From Streptomyces sp. NBC_00285 (GTDB taxonomy: Bacteria; Actinomycetota; Actinomycetes; Streptomycetales; Streptomycetaceae): DNA of 64,000 bases. The stretch is from NCBI RefSeq assembly GCF_036174265.1, contig NZ_CP108055.1:10044001-10108000 (forward strand), given 5' to 3'. Within the stretch, counting starts at the first letter, position 1. The number at the start of each line of letters is the position of its first letter. The notes below the pieces were generated by a model. It did no database searches. It was not told where the DNA came from and was given only the letters and a program-made list of their open reading frames with translations. Below, in pieces: positions 44,063 through 52,023 of this stretch. Position numbers and translations under genes: made by a program.

Positions 44063-44929
44063 CGCGCCAGGATGGGGGTGTCGAACAGAGGAGGTCGGAC
44101 GATGGACCGGGTGTTGCTGGCGGATTTTCTTCGCGCGCGTCGTGAGGTGTTGCAGCCGGAGGATGTCGGGCTTCCTCGTGGGCAGCGGCGCCGTACTGGT
44201 GGGTTGCGGCGCGAGGAGGTGGCGGCGCTGGCCGGTATGTCGGCCGACTACTACAGCCGGATCGAGCAGCAGCGTGGTCCGGCGCCCTCGGAGCGGATGC
44301 TTGTCGCGCTCGCCCGGGCGTTGCGGCTCAGCCTGAGCGAGCGTGACCATCTTTTCGTCCTCGGCGGGATCGCGGCGCCCCGGCGGATCGTGCGTGATGA
44401 TCATGTTGGGCCGACGATGATGCGGATCGTCACCGGCCTCTCGGACGTGCCCGCCATCGTGCTGTCACGGTTCGGTGAGGCGTTGCTGCAGACGCGTCCG
44501 GCGGTTGCGCTGCTCGGTGACTTCACTCGGTACTCGGGGCTGTCCCGGTATCTGGTCTACCGCTGGTTCACTCATGACCCGCAGGTCCGCGGCCTGTATC
44601 CGGTGGAGGATCATTCGCTGCGGGGCAGGGTGTTCGCCGCGGAGATCCGGGACGCGTACACGGCGGACCCCACGGGTAGGGCCGGTGAGATCGTCGCGGC
44701 TCTGCTCGATGTCAGTCCCGAGTTCGCGGAGGTCTGGCGGTTGCATGAGGTGGGGGTGACTCATCACCACGACCTCAAGCGTTACCTGCACCCCGAGCTG
44801 GGTGAACTGGAGCTCTACTCCGAGATGCTGATAGATCCCGAGCAGTGCCAGCAGCTGCTGGTGTTCACCGCCACGCCCGGCTCCCCGAGCCATCGCAAGC
44901 TCCAGCTCCTGGCCGCTGTCGCCCCTTAG
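44063..44929 (+). repeat. First copy of duplicated regulator unit
   Basis: Positions 44063-44929 are a near-identical copy of 47117-47983 (offset exactly 3,054 bp). The first 100 bp or so, including the ribosome site and first codons, are almost identical. Similarity is weaker for about 70 bp upstream. The proteins differ at roughly two dozen positions. Confidence 0.85.
44102..44929 (+). CDS. MmyB-type helix-turn-helix regulator (copy 1)
   Basis: A 275-residue transcription regulator. The N-terminal XRE-type helix-turn-helix is LADFLRARREVLQPEDVGLP, RTGGLRREEVAALAGMSADY, YSRIEQQRGPAPSERMLVAL (residues about 6-65). The rest is the MmyB ligand-binding domain (FVLGGIAAPRR, LSRFGEALLQTRPAVALLGD, EFAEVWRLHEVGVTHH). 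The ATG follows GAGGAGG. The downstream enzyme gene (45046) is on the same strand 116 bp away with an inverted repeat between. It is closely paralogous to the gene at 47156. Confidence 0.88.
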   Translation: MDRVLLADFLRARREVLQPEDVGLPRGQRRRTGGLRREEVAALAGMSADYYSRIEQQRGPAPSERMLVALARALRLSLSERDHLFVLGGIAAPRRIVRDDHVGPTMMRIVTGLSDVPAIVLSRFGEALLQTRPAVALLGDFTRYSGLSRYLVYRWFTHDPQVRGLYPVEDHSLRGRVFAAEIRDAYTADPTGRAGEIVAALLDVSPEFAEVWRLHEVGVTHHHDLKRYLHPELGELELYSEMLIDPEQCQQLLVFTATPGSPSHRKLQLLAAVAP

Positions 44930-44991
44930 CGGTTTTCGGCTCCCTCACACCCCTGAGCGTCGTTTCGAAGTCGAAGCGTGCTCCAACCACA

Positions 44992-45013
44992 ACTGATTCA
45001 AATCTGAATCAGT
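44992..45013. promoter_or_regulatory. Inverted-repeat operator before oxidoreductase
   Basis: ACTGATTCA (44992-45000) and TGAATCAGT (45005-45013) form a perfect 9-bp inverted repeat with a 4-bp centre. Its core GATTCAAATCTGAATC (44995-45010) matches GTTTCAAAACTGAAGC at 48045-48060, after the paralogous regulator. Just upstream is another inverted motif, CGTTTCGAAGTCGAAGCG (about 44960-44977). Both are 30-90 bp before the 45046 start. Confidence 0.65.
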
Positions 45014-45045
45014 TCGTTCCCGCATTGTGAAAGCTGAGGCATGCC

Positions 45046-45984
45046 ATGAAGGCAGTGCGTTTCCACAAGTACGGCACCCCGGACGTCCTGCGCTACGAGG
45101 AGGTGGAACAGCCGGTCCCCGGCATCGGAGAGGTGCGGATCCGGGTGGCTGCGACATCGTTCAACCCGGTCGACGGCAACATCCGTGCCGGCTTCATGCA
45201 GGGCCCCATCCCGGTGGCTCTGCCTCACACCCCCGGCATCGACGTCGCCGGCACGGTCGACGCGCTGGGCGAGGGCGCGGACGGCGTCGAGGTCGGTGAC
45301 CGGGTGGTCGGCTTCCTGCCGATGACCGGCGCCGGCGCGGCCGCGGAATACGTCCTCGCACCGGCTGGGATCCTGACGCCGGCACCCACGAGCATTCCGC
45401 TGGCCGACGCCGGCGGACTGCCGTTGGTCGGCCTCACCGCCTGGCAGGCCCTCTTCGACCACGCCGGGCTGACCGCCGGCCAGCGCGTGCTGGTCAACGG
45501 CGCGGGTGGCGCGGTCGGCGGCTACGCCGTGCAGCTGGCCAAGCACGCCGGCGCCTACGTGATCGCCACGGCCGGGCCGCGCAGCAGCGAGCGTGTCAAG
45601 GCGGCTGGCGCCGATGAGGTTCTCGGTCACGGCCTTCCCGAACTGGCTGAGCCGGTCGACGTGGTGCTCAACCTCGCGCCGGTCGATCCGGCGCAGCTGG
45701 CCGCGCTGGCCGGTGTGGTCCGCGACGGCGGTGTCGTGGTGAACACGACGGTGTGGATGCCCGCTCCGTCCGACGAGGAACGTGGCGTGCGCGGCATCGA
45801 CCTGTTCGTCAACAGCGACGCTGCCCAGCTGGCGCAACTGGTGACGCTGGTCGACTCCGGCGAGCTGCGTGTCGACATCGCCCGGCGGGTGCCACTGGTC
45901 GACCTGCCGGCTCTGCATGCCGAAGCCGCCGCGGGCCCGATCTCCGGAAAGGTCATCGTCCTTCCCCCCGCCGCACTCGTCTAG
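45046..45984 (+). CDS. NADP-dependent quinone-oxidoreductase-like protein
   Basis: A 312-residue zinc-free medium-chain dehydrogenase of the quinone-oxidoreductase (QOR/crotonyl-reductase-like) type. It opens with MKAVRFHKYGTPDVLRYEEV and has PHTPGIDVAGTV, VNGAGGAVGGYAVQLAKHAG (NADP-binding) and NTTVWMPAP. It reduces quinones or enones with NADPH. The start has GAGG 7 bp upstream. It follows regulator copy 1 and an operator. A paralogue lies at 50065. Confidence 0.88.
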   Translation: MKAVRFHKYGTPDVLRYEEVEQPVPGIGEVRIRVAATSFNPVDGNIRAGFMQGPIPVALPHTPGIDVAGTVDALGEGADGVEVGDRVVGFLPMTGAGAAAEYVLAPAGILTPAPTSIPLADAGGLPLVGLTAWQALFDHAGLTAGQRVLVNGAGGAVGGYAVQLAKHAGAYVIATAGPRSSERVKAAGADEVLGHGLPELAEPVDVVLNLAPVDPAQLAALAGVVRDGGVVVNTTVWMPAPSDEERGVRGIDLFVNSDAAQLAQLVTLVDSGELRVDIARRVPLVDLPALHAEAAAGPISGKVIVLPPAALV

Positions 45985-46059
45985 GCAGCGTCGCCCCTCA
46001 CAGCGTGCTGCCGCCGGCTTGTTCCCTGCGTGCGACGCAGCCCTGGGACGTTCGGACGG

Positions 46060-46275
46060 GCCCGGCGGCTCTGGTCATCGAGATGATGACCAGTTGTTCC
46101 TTCGACGGACAGGCCCGCATCATCAGGCCGTGGGTGAGCCGGCCTGCCGGGCGATCTCCCGGATGATGGCGCGGCTGTCACCGTGTTCGGCGCACGCGGA
46201 GCGTCCGGCCTTCACGATGGCCGCCTCACTCGCATCAGGATGCTGTCGTTCTCTGATCCGGCTCTCCGCACTCAT
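46060..46275 (-). pseudogene. TetR family regulator N-terminal remnant
   Basis: The minus strand reads AIVKAGRSACAEHGDSRAII then REIARQAGSPTA; a one-base shift then gives LMMRACPSKEQLVIISMTRA. This is the helix-turn-helix of a TetR protein (A..FAEHG....TIREIA..AGVS.ALV.RHF.SKE.L). The C-terminal domain is absent. A plus-strand reading that looks faintly like an isochorismatase start is its shadow. Confidence 0.55.
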
Positions 46276-46363
46276 CGACCCGGCGCACAGCGGTTATCGA
46301 CAACGCTGAATCCACTCATGCCGCGACGGTCATCAGTGCCGTCGCCAGCCATCGGAGCACCTC

Positions 46364-47002
46364 GTGAACCTCGAACCACTGACCCCCGAGAACACCACGG
46401 TCGTCCTGGTGGACCACGCCGTCGGATTCGCCAACCTGCTGCGGTCGCACGACACGGCGGAGCACATCAACAACGTGGTCGGACTGGCAAAGACAGCCTT
46501 GTGGTACGGAAGCGGCCTGGTCGTGACCAACGGCCGACCCGACAAGCCGTCCGGACCGCTCTACCCGCAACTGAAGGAGACGATCGGGGACCACCCCGTG
46601 GTCGAGCGGGGCGGCAACTTCAACGGCTTTCTGGACGCGGACTTCGCACGAGCGGTACGCGAGACCGGGCGCCGCAAGCTCGCCATCGCGGGGGTGTCCA
46701 CCGAGGGATGCGTCCTGCAGACCGTGCTGGGCGCGCTGCGCGAGGACTACGAGGTCTACCTGGTCGTGGATGCCACAGCGAGTCTGACAGCCGAGACCCA
46801 CGCCGTCGCGGTCGAGCGCATGGTGCGGGCCGGCGTCTCCCCGGTCACCTGGTTCTCCCTGGCCGGGGAGTTCACCGTGGACCACCGGTCCGCGACCGCA
46901 CCCCACTTCCAGCGGCTGATGCGCGAGCACGTGCCGACCATGGCCATGGGTGTCCAGTCCTACCTGTCCGCCCTCCAGCAGACTGGGCCGAGTTCGGCAT
47001 GA
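46364..47002 (+). CDS. Isochorismatase-like cysteine hydrolase
   Basis: A 212-residue protein of the isochorismatase/YcaC-like fold. The catalytic Asp17 is in TVVLVDHAVGF, and the nucleophile Cys in AGVSTEGCVLQTVLGALREDY. The segment VVERGGNFNGFLDADFARAV follows the YcaC pattern. Such enzymes hydrolyse amides or N-carbamoyl or isochorismate-type substrates; the substrate is unknown. The start is GTG at 46364 with GGAG upstream. It is followed by regulator copy 2 (47156). The N-terminal segment lacks a signal. Confidence 0.85.
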   Translation: MNLEPLTPENTTVVLVDHAVGFANLLRSHDTAEHINNVVGLAKTALWYGSGLVVTNGRPDKPSGPLYPQLKETIGDHPVVERGGNFNGFLDADFARAVRETGRRKLAIAGVSTEGCVLQTVLGALREDYEVYLVVDATASLTAETHAVAVERMVRAGVSPVTWFSLAGEFTVDHRSATAPHFQRLMREHVPTMAMGVQSYLSALQQTGPSSA

Positions 47003-47116
47003 GGCATGCCGCCCGGGGGCGGATGAGGGCCGTCCGGCTGTCCCTGTGCGCCGCTGTCGGCCCAGCCACGGACAACTCGTCCCCTGATGAAGTGGCCCTT
47101 CATCCGCTCTCCCGTC

Positions 47117-47983
47117 CGCGCCAGGATGGGGGTGTCGAACAGAGGAGGTCGGACGATGGACCGGGTGTTGCTGGCGGATTTTCTCCGCGCGCGTCGTGAG
47201 GTGTTGCAGCCGGAGGATGTCGGGCTTCCTCGCGGACAGCGGCGCCGCACTGGTGGGTTGCGGCGCGAGGAGGTGGCGACGCTGGCCGGCATGTCGGCCG
47301 ACTACTACAGCCGGATCGAGCAGCAGCGTGGTCCGGCGCCCTCGGAACGGATGCTTGTCGCGCTCGCCCGGGCGTTGCGGCTCAGCCTGAACGAGCGCGA
47401 CCACCTCTTCGTCCTCGGCGGCATCGCGGCGCCCCGGCGGATCATACGAGATGATCATGTCGGCCCCACCATGATGCGGATCGTCGGCGGCCTCCTGAAC
47501 GTGCCGGCGATGTTGATGTCGCGCTTCGGTGAAACGCTCCTGCAGACACCTCCGGCGGTCGCACTGCTCGGTGACTTCACCCGCCACTCGGGCCTGTCCC
47601 GGTACCTGGTCTACCGCTGGTTCACCGGCGATCCGCAGGTCCGTGGCCTGTATCCGGTGGAGGATCATCCGCTGCGGGGCAGGGCGTTCGCCGCGGAGAT
47701 CCGGGACGCCTACACGGCCGATCCCACGGGTAGGGCCGGTGAGATCGTCGCGGCTCTGCTCGATGTCAGTCCCGAGTTCGCGGAGGTCTGGCGGTTGCAC
47801 GAGGTGGGGGTGACCCACCACCACGACCTCAAGCGTTACCTGCACCCCGAGCTGGGTGAACTGGAGCTCTACTCCGAGATGCTGATAGATCCCGAGCAGT
47901 GCCAGCAGCTGCTGGTCTTCACCGCCGTACCCGGTTCCCCCAGCCGGGGCAAGCTGCAGATGCTGTTCGCCGTCGGTCCTTAG
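47117..47983 (+). repeat. Second copy of duplicated regulator unit
   Basis: This is the partner of 44063-44929 at an exact offset of 3,054 bp. It shares the promoter-proximal 39 bp and most of the coding sequence. Divergence is concentrated between residues about 105 and 130 of the protein. Confidence 0.85.
47156..47983 (+). CDS. MmyB-type helix-turn-helix regulator (copy 2)
   Basis: A 275-residue paralogue of the regulator at 44102, about nine residues in ten identical by eye. The helix-turn-helix (RTGGLRREEVATLAGMSADY, YSRIEQQRGPAPSERM) is preserved almost exactly, so both copies probably bind the same DNA sequence. The differences lie mainly in the first part of the ligand-binding domain (GGLLNVPAMLMSRFGETLLQ here, TGLSDVPAIVLSRFGEALLQ in copy 1). 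They may thus answer to different ligands. The HSL hydrolase at 48241 follows on the same strand. Confidence 0.88.
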   Translation: MDRVLLADFLRARREVLQPEDVGLPRGQRRRTGGLRREEVATLAGMSADYYSRIEQQRGPAPSERMLVALARALRLSLNERDHLFVLGGIAAPRRIIRDDHVGPTMMRIVGGLLNVPAMLMSRFGETLLQTPPAVALLGDFTRHSGLSRYLVYRWFTGDPQVRGLYPVEDHPLRGRAFAAEIRDAYTADPTGRAGEIVAALLDVSPEFAEVWRLHEVGVTHHHDLKRYLHPELGELELYSEMLIDPEQCQQLLVFTAVPGSPSRGKLQMLFAVGP

Positions 47984-48044
47984 CGGCAGTCGCCGCCCTC
48001 TCACCCTGTGATGCCGCTTCGAAAGCGGAGTGTCCTCACCAGGC

Positions 48045-48060
48045 GTTTCAAAACTGAAGC
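48045..48060. promoter_or_regulatory. Operator-like repeat after regulator copy 2
   Basis: GTTTCAAAACTGAAGC is an imperfect inverted repeat related to the sequence at 44995-45010. Another inverted motif, CCGCTTCGAAAGCGG (about 48014-48028), precedes it, paralleling the TTCGAAG motif before 45046. Both regulators thus have similar sites at similar distances downstream. Confidence 0.6.
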
Positions 48061-48240
48061 ATATTGCGTGGAGCGTGTCGCGTCTCCCCATCGGCGGCCG
48101 AGCCGGCGCGGGACTCCAGAGGGTCAGGTCTGCTGAGCCGCCCAACGGCAAACCCTCGCCTGCCGAACCCGGAACCCCTGGGCCCGCTGATTCCACGAAT
48201 GACCAGATCAGACCAACCCAGCCAAGAAGGCAGGACAGCC

Positions 48241-49191
48241 ATGTCACTCAGTCTCGACCCCGAGTTCGCCCAGGTTTTCGCCCCCATGGCCGAGTCCATG
48301 ACGGGCGCCACCCCTCCGCCCGTCGGCGACGTTGCCGCGCGCCGCGCCATGTGGGAACCGATCATCGGTGCCGCCTCGGCGGCCCAGCCGGTCCCGGCCG
48401 ACGTCACGACCACCGAGTACTACGCCACCGCCGACGACGGCACGAAGATCACCATGCGCTGGTACGCCAAGACGGACGCCCTTGCCGGTCCGGCCGCGTT
48501 GTTCTTCCACGGCGGCGGTTACATCTTCGGCCACATCGATCTGTTCGACGGCCCCGTTGCCCGCTACAGCTCCGCCAGTGGCGTGCCGATGCTGTCGGTC
48601 GAGTACCGCCGGGCCCCCGAACACCCCTTCCCCACACCGGTCGAGGACGGGTACACCGCCCTGCGCTGGCTGCACGAGCACGCCGGCGAGCTGGGTGTCG
48701 ACCCCGCGCGGATCGGTGTGATGGGCGACAGTGCCGGAGGCGGACTGGCCGCGGCGCTGTCGATCCTCACCCGGGAGCGCGGCGGTCCGGCGATCGCCCG
48801 GCAGATCCTGCTCATGCCGATGCTCGACGACCGCACCACCACGCCCGACCCGCACATCGAGCCCTACCTGCTGTGGTCCTACGACGACAGCCGCACCGCG
48901 TGGCCGGCCCTGCTCGGCGACGCCGCGGGCGGGCCCGACGTACCCGCCACGGCCGCCCCGGCCCGCCTCAAGGACGCGACCGGTCTGCCTCCCGCCTACA
49001 TCGAGGTCGGCCAACTCGACGCCTTCCGCGACGAGGACCTCGCCTACGCCCTCAAACTCAGCCGGGCCGGCGTCCCCGTGGAGTTCCACCTCCACCCCGG
49101 TGTCCCGCACGAGTTCGACTCCATCGCCTTCACTACCGATGTCGCCCGCCGCGCCATCGCCGACCGCGTACGCGCCCTCACCTCCCTCTAG
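48241..49191 (+). CDS. HSL-type alpha/beta hydrolase
   Basis: A 316-residue alpha/beta-hydrolase-fold-3 esterase with all canonical motifs: oxyanion HGGGYIFG, nucleophile GDSAGGGLAAAL, acid Asp in QLDAFRDEDLAYA and His in GVPHEFDSIA. It probably cleaves esters or lactones. The start is ATG at 48241 after AAGGCAGGA. It is 258 bp after regulator copy 2 and its operator and is followed by an OYE remnant, an SRPBCC protein and an oxidoreductase, mirroring the module at 1-3 kb. Confidence 0.9.
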   Translation: MSLSLDPEFAQVFAPMAESMTGATPPPVGDVAARRAMWEPIIGAASAAQPVPADVTTTEYYATADDGTKITMRWYAKTDALAGPAALFFHGGGYIFGHIDLFDGPVARYSSASGVPMLSVEYRRAPEHPFPTPVEDGYTALRWLHEHAGELGVDPARIGVMGDSAGGGLAAALSILTRERGGPAIARQILLMPMLDDRTTTPDPHIEPYLLWSYDDSRTAWPALLGDAAGGPDVPATAAPARLKDATGLPPAYIEVGQLDAFRDEDLAYALKLSRAGVPVEFHLHPGVPHEFDSIAFTTDVARRAIADRVRALTSL

Positions 49192-49235
49192 CCCTTTCCC
49201 CGCCCTTCGGCCTGCGGTCCCCCTGCAGCAGAAAG

Positions 49236-49400
49236 CGGTCTGGCCGATGTCGTCTCGGTCGGCGCCACGGCACTGGCCAACCCCGACCTGCCCACCGCCT
49301 CCGCACGGACGACCCGCTCCACGAGCCCGACCCCGTCACCTTCCACGGCGGCGACCACCCCGGCTACACCGACTACCCCACCACCACCACGGAGAGCAGA
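49236..49400 (+). pseudogene. Old Yellow Enzyme C-terminal remnant
   Basis: Two plus frames together read ADVVSVGATALANPDLP then RLRTDDPLHEPDPVTFHGGD and HPGYTDYPTTTTES. The intact-like OYE at 1084-2146 ends ADVVTVGTMALANPDLVERV...PDPATFYGGD..GYTDYPTLTA, so the match is direct. The remainder of the gene is gone. The downstream SRPBCC start (49404) immediately follows. Confidence 0.8.
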
Positions 49401-49403
49401 ACC

Positions 49404-49934
49404 ATGACCACACTCCTCATCGGCCCAGCCGACAAGACCGTCACCATCACCGTCCAGCAGCGGACCCGCACGGCACCCCAGGACGCCTTCCGCATCCTGG
49501 TGCCCATCGACCTCCCCACCGTCTTCCGCCCGGTGGTTCCGTTCCCCGGCATCAGCAGCGTAAAGAACCAGACCGAGGCCTGGGACCACGCGGGATCGCG
49601 AAGAAACCCGCAGTTCGACGACGGTTCCCAGGCCGACGAAGAACTCACCGAGTACGTAGCGGGCTCCAGCTTCGCCTACCAGCTGACCGGCTTCACCAAT
49701 GTCCTCTCCCGCCTTGCGGCCGGTATACGGGGCGAGTTCAACGTCAACCCTGACGGTGCCGGCGCACTCATCCGCTGGACCTACGAGTTCAAGCCGCTGC
49801 CCGGCCGCCGCTGGATCCTGGCCGGTCCCTTCGCCCCGCTCTGGCGCCGCTACATGGTCGCCGCCCTCGACCTGTGCGTCCACGTCATCGAAACGAAGGA
49901 CAACAGCGAGCAGGTGCAGCTCCGGGCCGGGTGA
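49404..49934 (+). CDS. SRPBCC family protein
   Basis: A 176-residue START/polyketide-cyclase-like (SRPBCC) protein: VTITVQQRTRTAPQDAFRIL, VPIDLPTVFRPVVPFPGISS, YVAGSSFAYQLTGFTNVLSR, ALIRWTYEFKPLPGRRWILA. The family binds hydrophobic ligands. The ATG at 49404 follows an ACCACGGAGAGCAG ribosome site and the OYE remnant. No signal. Probable cotranscription with the HSL hydrolase and the following oxidoreductase. Confidence 0.8.
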   Translation: MTTLLIGPADKTVTITVQQRTRTAPQDAFRILVPIDLPTVFRPVVPFPGISSVKNQTEAWDHAGSRRNPQFDDGSQADEELTEYVAGSSFAYQLTGFTNVLSRLAAGIRGEFNVNPDGAGALIRWTYEFKPLPGRRWILAGPFAPLWRRYMVAALDLCVHVIETKDNSEQVQLRAG

Positions 49935-50064
49935 CGGCCCGAAACAGCGCCACCAGAGTTCCAACCCAGTCGTTCCGACCCCGGTGGCAGGGCCGGAAAA
50001 GCCCCACAGCAGACGTCCTGGTCCGGCTGGTCCGGCGGATCAACTCATTGAAGGAGACACACTG

Positions 50065-50979
50065 ATGAAGGCCATCGTTTTCGACACGTTCGGCGGCACC
50101 GAGGTCCTGCACGAGGCGGAAACCGAGGTTCCCGAGCCCGGTCCCGGCCAGGTGCGCGTACGTGTACAGGCTGTCGGCGTCAACCCGGTGGACGGCAAGA
50201 TCCGCTCCGGGATCATGGAAGGCATCTTCCCCACCACCCTGCCCGCCGTCCCCGGTGGGGAGATTGCCGGCACCGTCGACGCCCTCGGCGAAGGCGTCGA
50301 CCTGTTCAAGGTGGGCGACGAAGTGCTGGGCTGGTCCGACACCGGCGCCTACGCCCAGTACGCGCTGGCCACTGCGACCACCCTCGCCCCCAAACCGGCC
50401 GGCCTGGACTGGACGCACGCGGCCGCCCTGCCCGTGGCGAGCGACGGCGCAGATCGGGTCCTGGACCTGCTCGACGTCAAAACCGGCGAGACCCTGCTGA
50501 TCCACGGCGCGTCCGGCGCGCTGGGCACCGTCGCCGTCCAGCTCGCCGTCGCCCGCGGTGCCCGCGTCATCGGCACCGCCGGCCCGGCCAACCAGGAGTA
50601 CGTGACCTCGCTCGGCGCGACCGCGCTGGTCTATGGAGAGGGTCTGGTCGAGCGGGTGCGTGCGCTCGCCCCAGGCGGCGTGGACGCGGTGCTCGACGCC
50701 GCGGGCAAGGGCGCGCTGGAGGACTCCATCAGCCTGCGCGGCGGCACCGACCGGATCGTCACCACCGCCGACTTCCGCGCCCGCGAACTCGGTGTCGTCT
50801 TCGCCGAGGGCCCGGCGCGGCGCTCGGCCACCCGGCTGGCCGAACTGGCCCGGCAGGCCACCGCCGGCACACTGATGACCACGGTCGGCGCGACCTACCC
50901 GCTTGCCGACGCGGCCAAGGCGCAGCAGGCCAGCGACGCCGGCCACAGCCGTGGGAAGCTCGTCCTCACCGTCGGCTGA
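50065..50979 (+). CDS. NADP-dependent quinone-oxidoreductase-like protein
   Basis: A 304-residue zinc-free medium-chain dehydrogenase, paralogous to 45046. It opens MKAIVFDTFGGTEVLHEAET, has VNPVDGKIRSG, PAVPGGEIAGTVDALGEGVD, the NADP motif IHGASGALGTVAVQLAVARG and the tail AGHSRGKLVLTVG. It should reduce quinones or enones. The ATG has AAGGAGACACACTG directly upstream. It is downstream of SRPBCC in the same orientation, 130 bp away, likely in one operon. Confidence 0.88.
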   Translation: MKAIVFDTFGGTEVLHEAETEVPEPGPGQVRVRVQAVGVNPVDGKIRSGIMEGIFPTTLPAVPGGEIAGTVDALGEGVDLFKVGDEVLGWSDTGAYAQYALATATTLAPKPAGLDWTHAAALPVASDGADRVLDLLDVKTGETLLIHGASGALGTVAVQLAVARGARVIGTAGPANQEYVTSLGATALVYGEGLVERVRALAPGGVDAVLDAAGKGALEDSISLRGGTDRIVTTADFRARELGVVFAEGPARRSATRLAELARQATAGTLMTTVGATYPLADAAKAQQASDAGHSRGKLVLTVG

Positions 50980-51321
50980 CCTCCTCCCGCGGGGGCCGGC
51001 CCCGCATGGCCGCCTGCACCGAGCTGGTCAACTCCCTCTCCAGTCAGTCCGTATCCACGCGATATGCGGATACGTGGTGTGCGGCCCACACCGTCCCCTG
51101 CTCCGCCCATCTCGCTCCTGTGTCCCTCCCTCCCTGGAGGTGAACGCCCGCTTCACACGGTGTGCGGTCTCACCCAACTCACAGCACCAGCAGTCACGTT
51201 CAGGCCTGCGAGTCAGAGCACCGGGATTCGCTCCGGGGGACGTATCCCGACCCCTTGCCCCGCTTCGCAGGAGTCCGATTCCGCCCCGGCCTGAAGGCCG
51301 GAATTTCCCTGGAGGTCTGCG
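50980..51321. other. Intergenic stretch with operator-like repeat
   Basis: No gene is recognised. It holds the inverted repeat at 51050-51074 and the likely promoter of the cupin gene. Confidence 0.5.
51050..51074. promoter_or_regulatory. Inverted repeat upstream of cupin gene
   Basis: CGTATCC (51050-51056) and GGATACG (51068-51074) form a perfect 7-bp inverted repeat with an 11-bp centre. It is 248 bp upstream of the cupin start. It may be an operator, but no regulator gene adjoins it. Confidence 0.4.
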
Positions 51322-51789
51322 ATGACCATGGCCTATCTGGCGCAGCCCGATCAGCAGCAGAAGCTCGAATGGCTCGATGGGGGAACGTTCTCCGTGCTGC
51401 TCGACAAGGAAGCCACCGAGGGCAAGCTGACTGTGGGCCGCTTCGATGTCGCCAAGGGCGAAGCCCCGCCGTTCCACCTGCACACCCGCGAGGACGAGGT
51501 GTTCATGCTGATCAAGGGCACGGCCCTGGTGTGGTCCGGGGAGGAGGAACACGAGCTGCGCGAAGGCGGGATCGTCTACCTGCCCCGCAAAGTCCCGCAC
51601 GGCTATCGCGTCACCTCCGACCGCGCCGACCTTCTGATGATCGCCACGCCCGGCGGCATCGAGGGAATGTTCCGCCACGCCGGACGCGACCTCACCACCC
51701 CGCGCCCCGACGGTTTCGAAATCCCCAAGTCCCTCCTGGCGGAAGCATCCGAACTCTACGGCGGCGTCATCCTCGGCCCGCCGCGCTGA
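51322..51789 (+). CDS. Cupin domain protein
   Basis: A 155-residue single-domain cupin. The first cupin motif reads PPFHLHTREDEVFMLIKGTA (His-x-His...Glu), and the second is IVYLPRKVPHGYRVTSDRA (His). It presumably binds a metal and may be a dioxygenase, isomerase or sensor; the family is too broad for a function. The ATG at 51322 follows GGAGG. It is downstream of the oxidoreductase but with a 342-bp gap and an own operator-like site. Confidence 0.82.
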   Translation: MTMAYLAQPDQQQKLEWLDGGTFSVLLDKEATEGKLTVGRFDVAKGEAPPFHLHTREDEVFMLIKGTALVWSGEEEHELREGGIVYLPRKVPHGYRVTSDRADLLMIATPGGIEGMFRHAGRDLTTPRPDGFEIPKSLLAEASELYGGVILGPPR

Positions 51790-52023
51790 ACCGCTCACGG
51801 ACCCGAGCGCCCGTACCGGGACAGCCGCCCCGAATGCCTCCTGCTCCTGAAGGCGCTGCCTCCGGGACGACAGCGGGTCCGTTCCCTTCCCCACCTGCGA
51901 CCACCGCCGGCCGGCGTCGAGCGCCGGTTGCTCAGGAGACCTTCATGCCACTGCCTGTTGACCTGGTGCCACCGCTGATCGGTGCCTCAGGACAGCCGCC
52001 GACAGGTATGTCCGTACGGTGTG

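Noticed and set aside
46063..46166. Short isochorismatase-like reading (PAALVIEMMTSCSFDGQARI) on the plus strand
   Set aside because: The opposite strand carries a better TetR helix-turn-helix signature with conserved positions in order.
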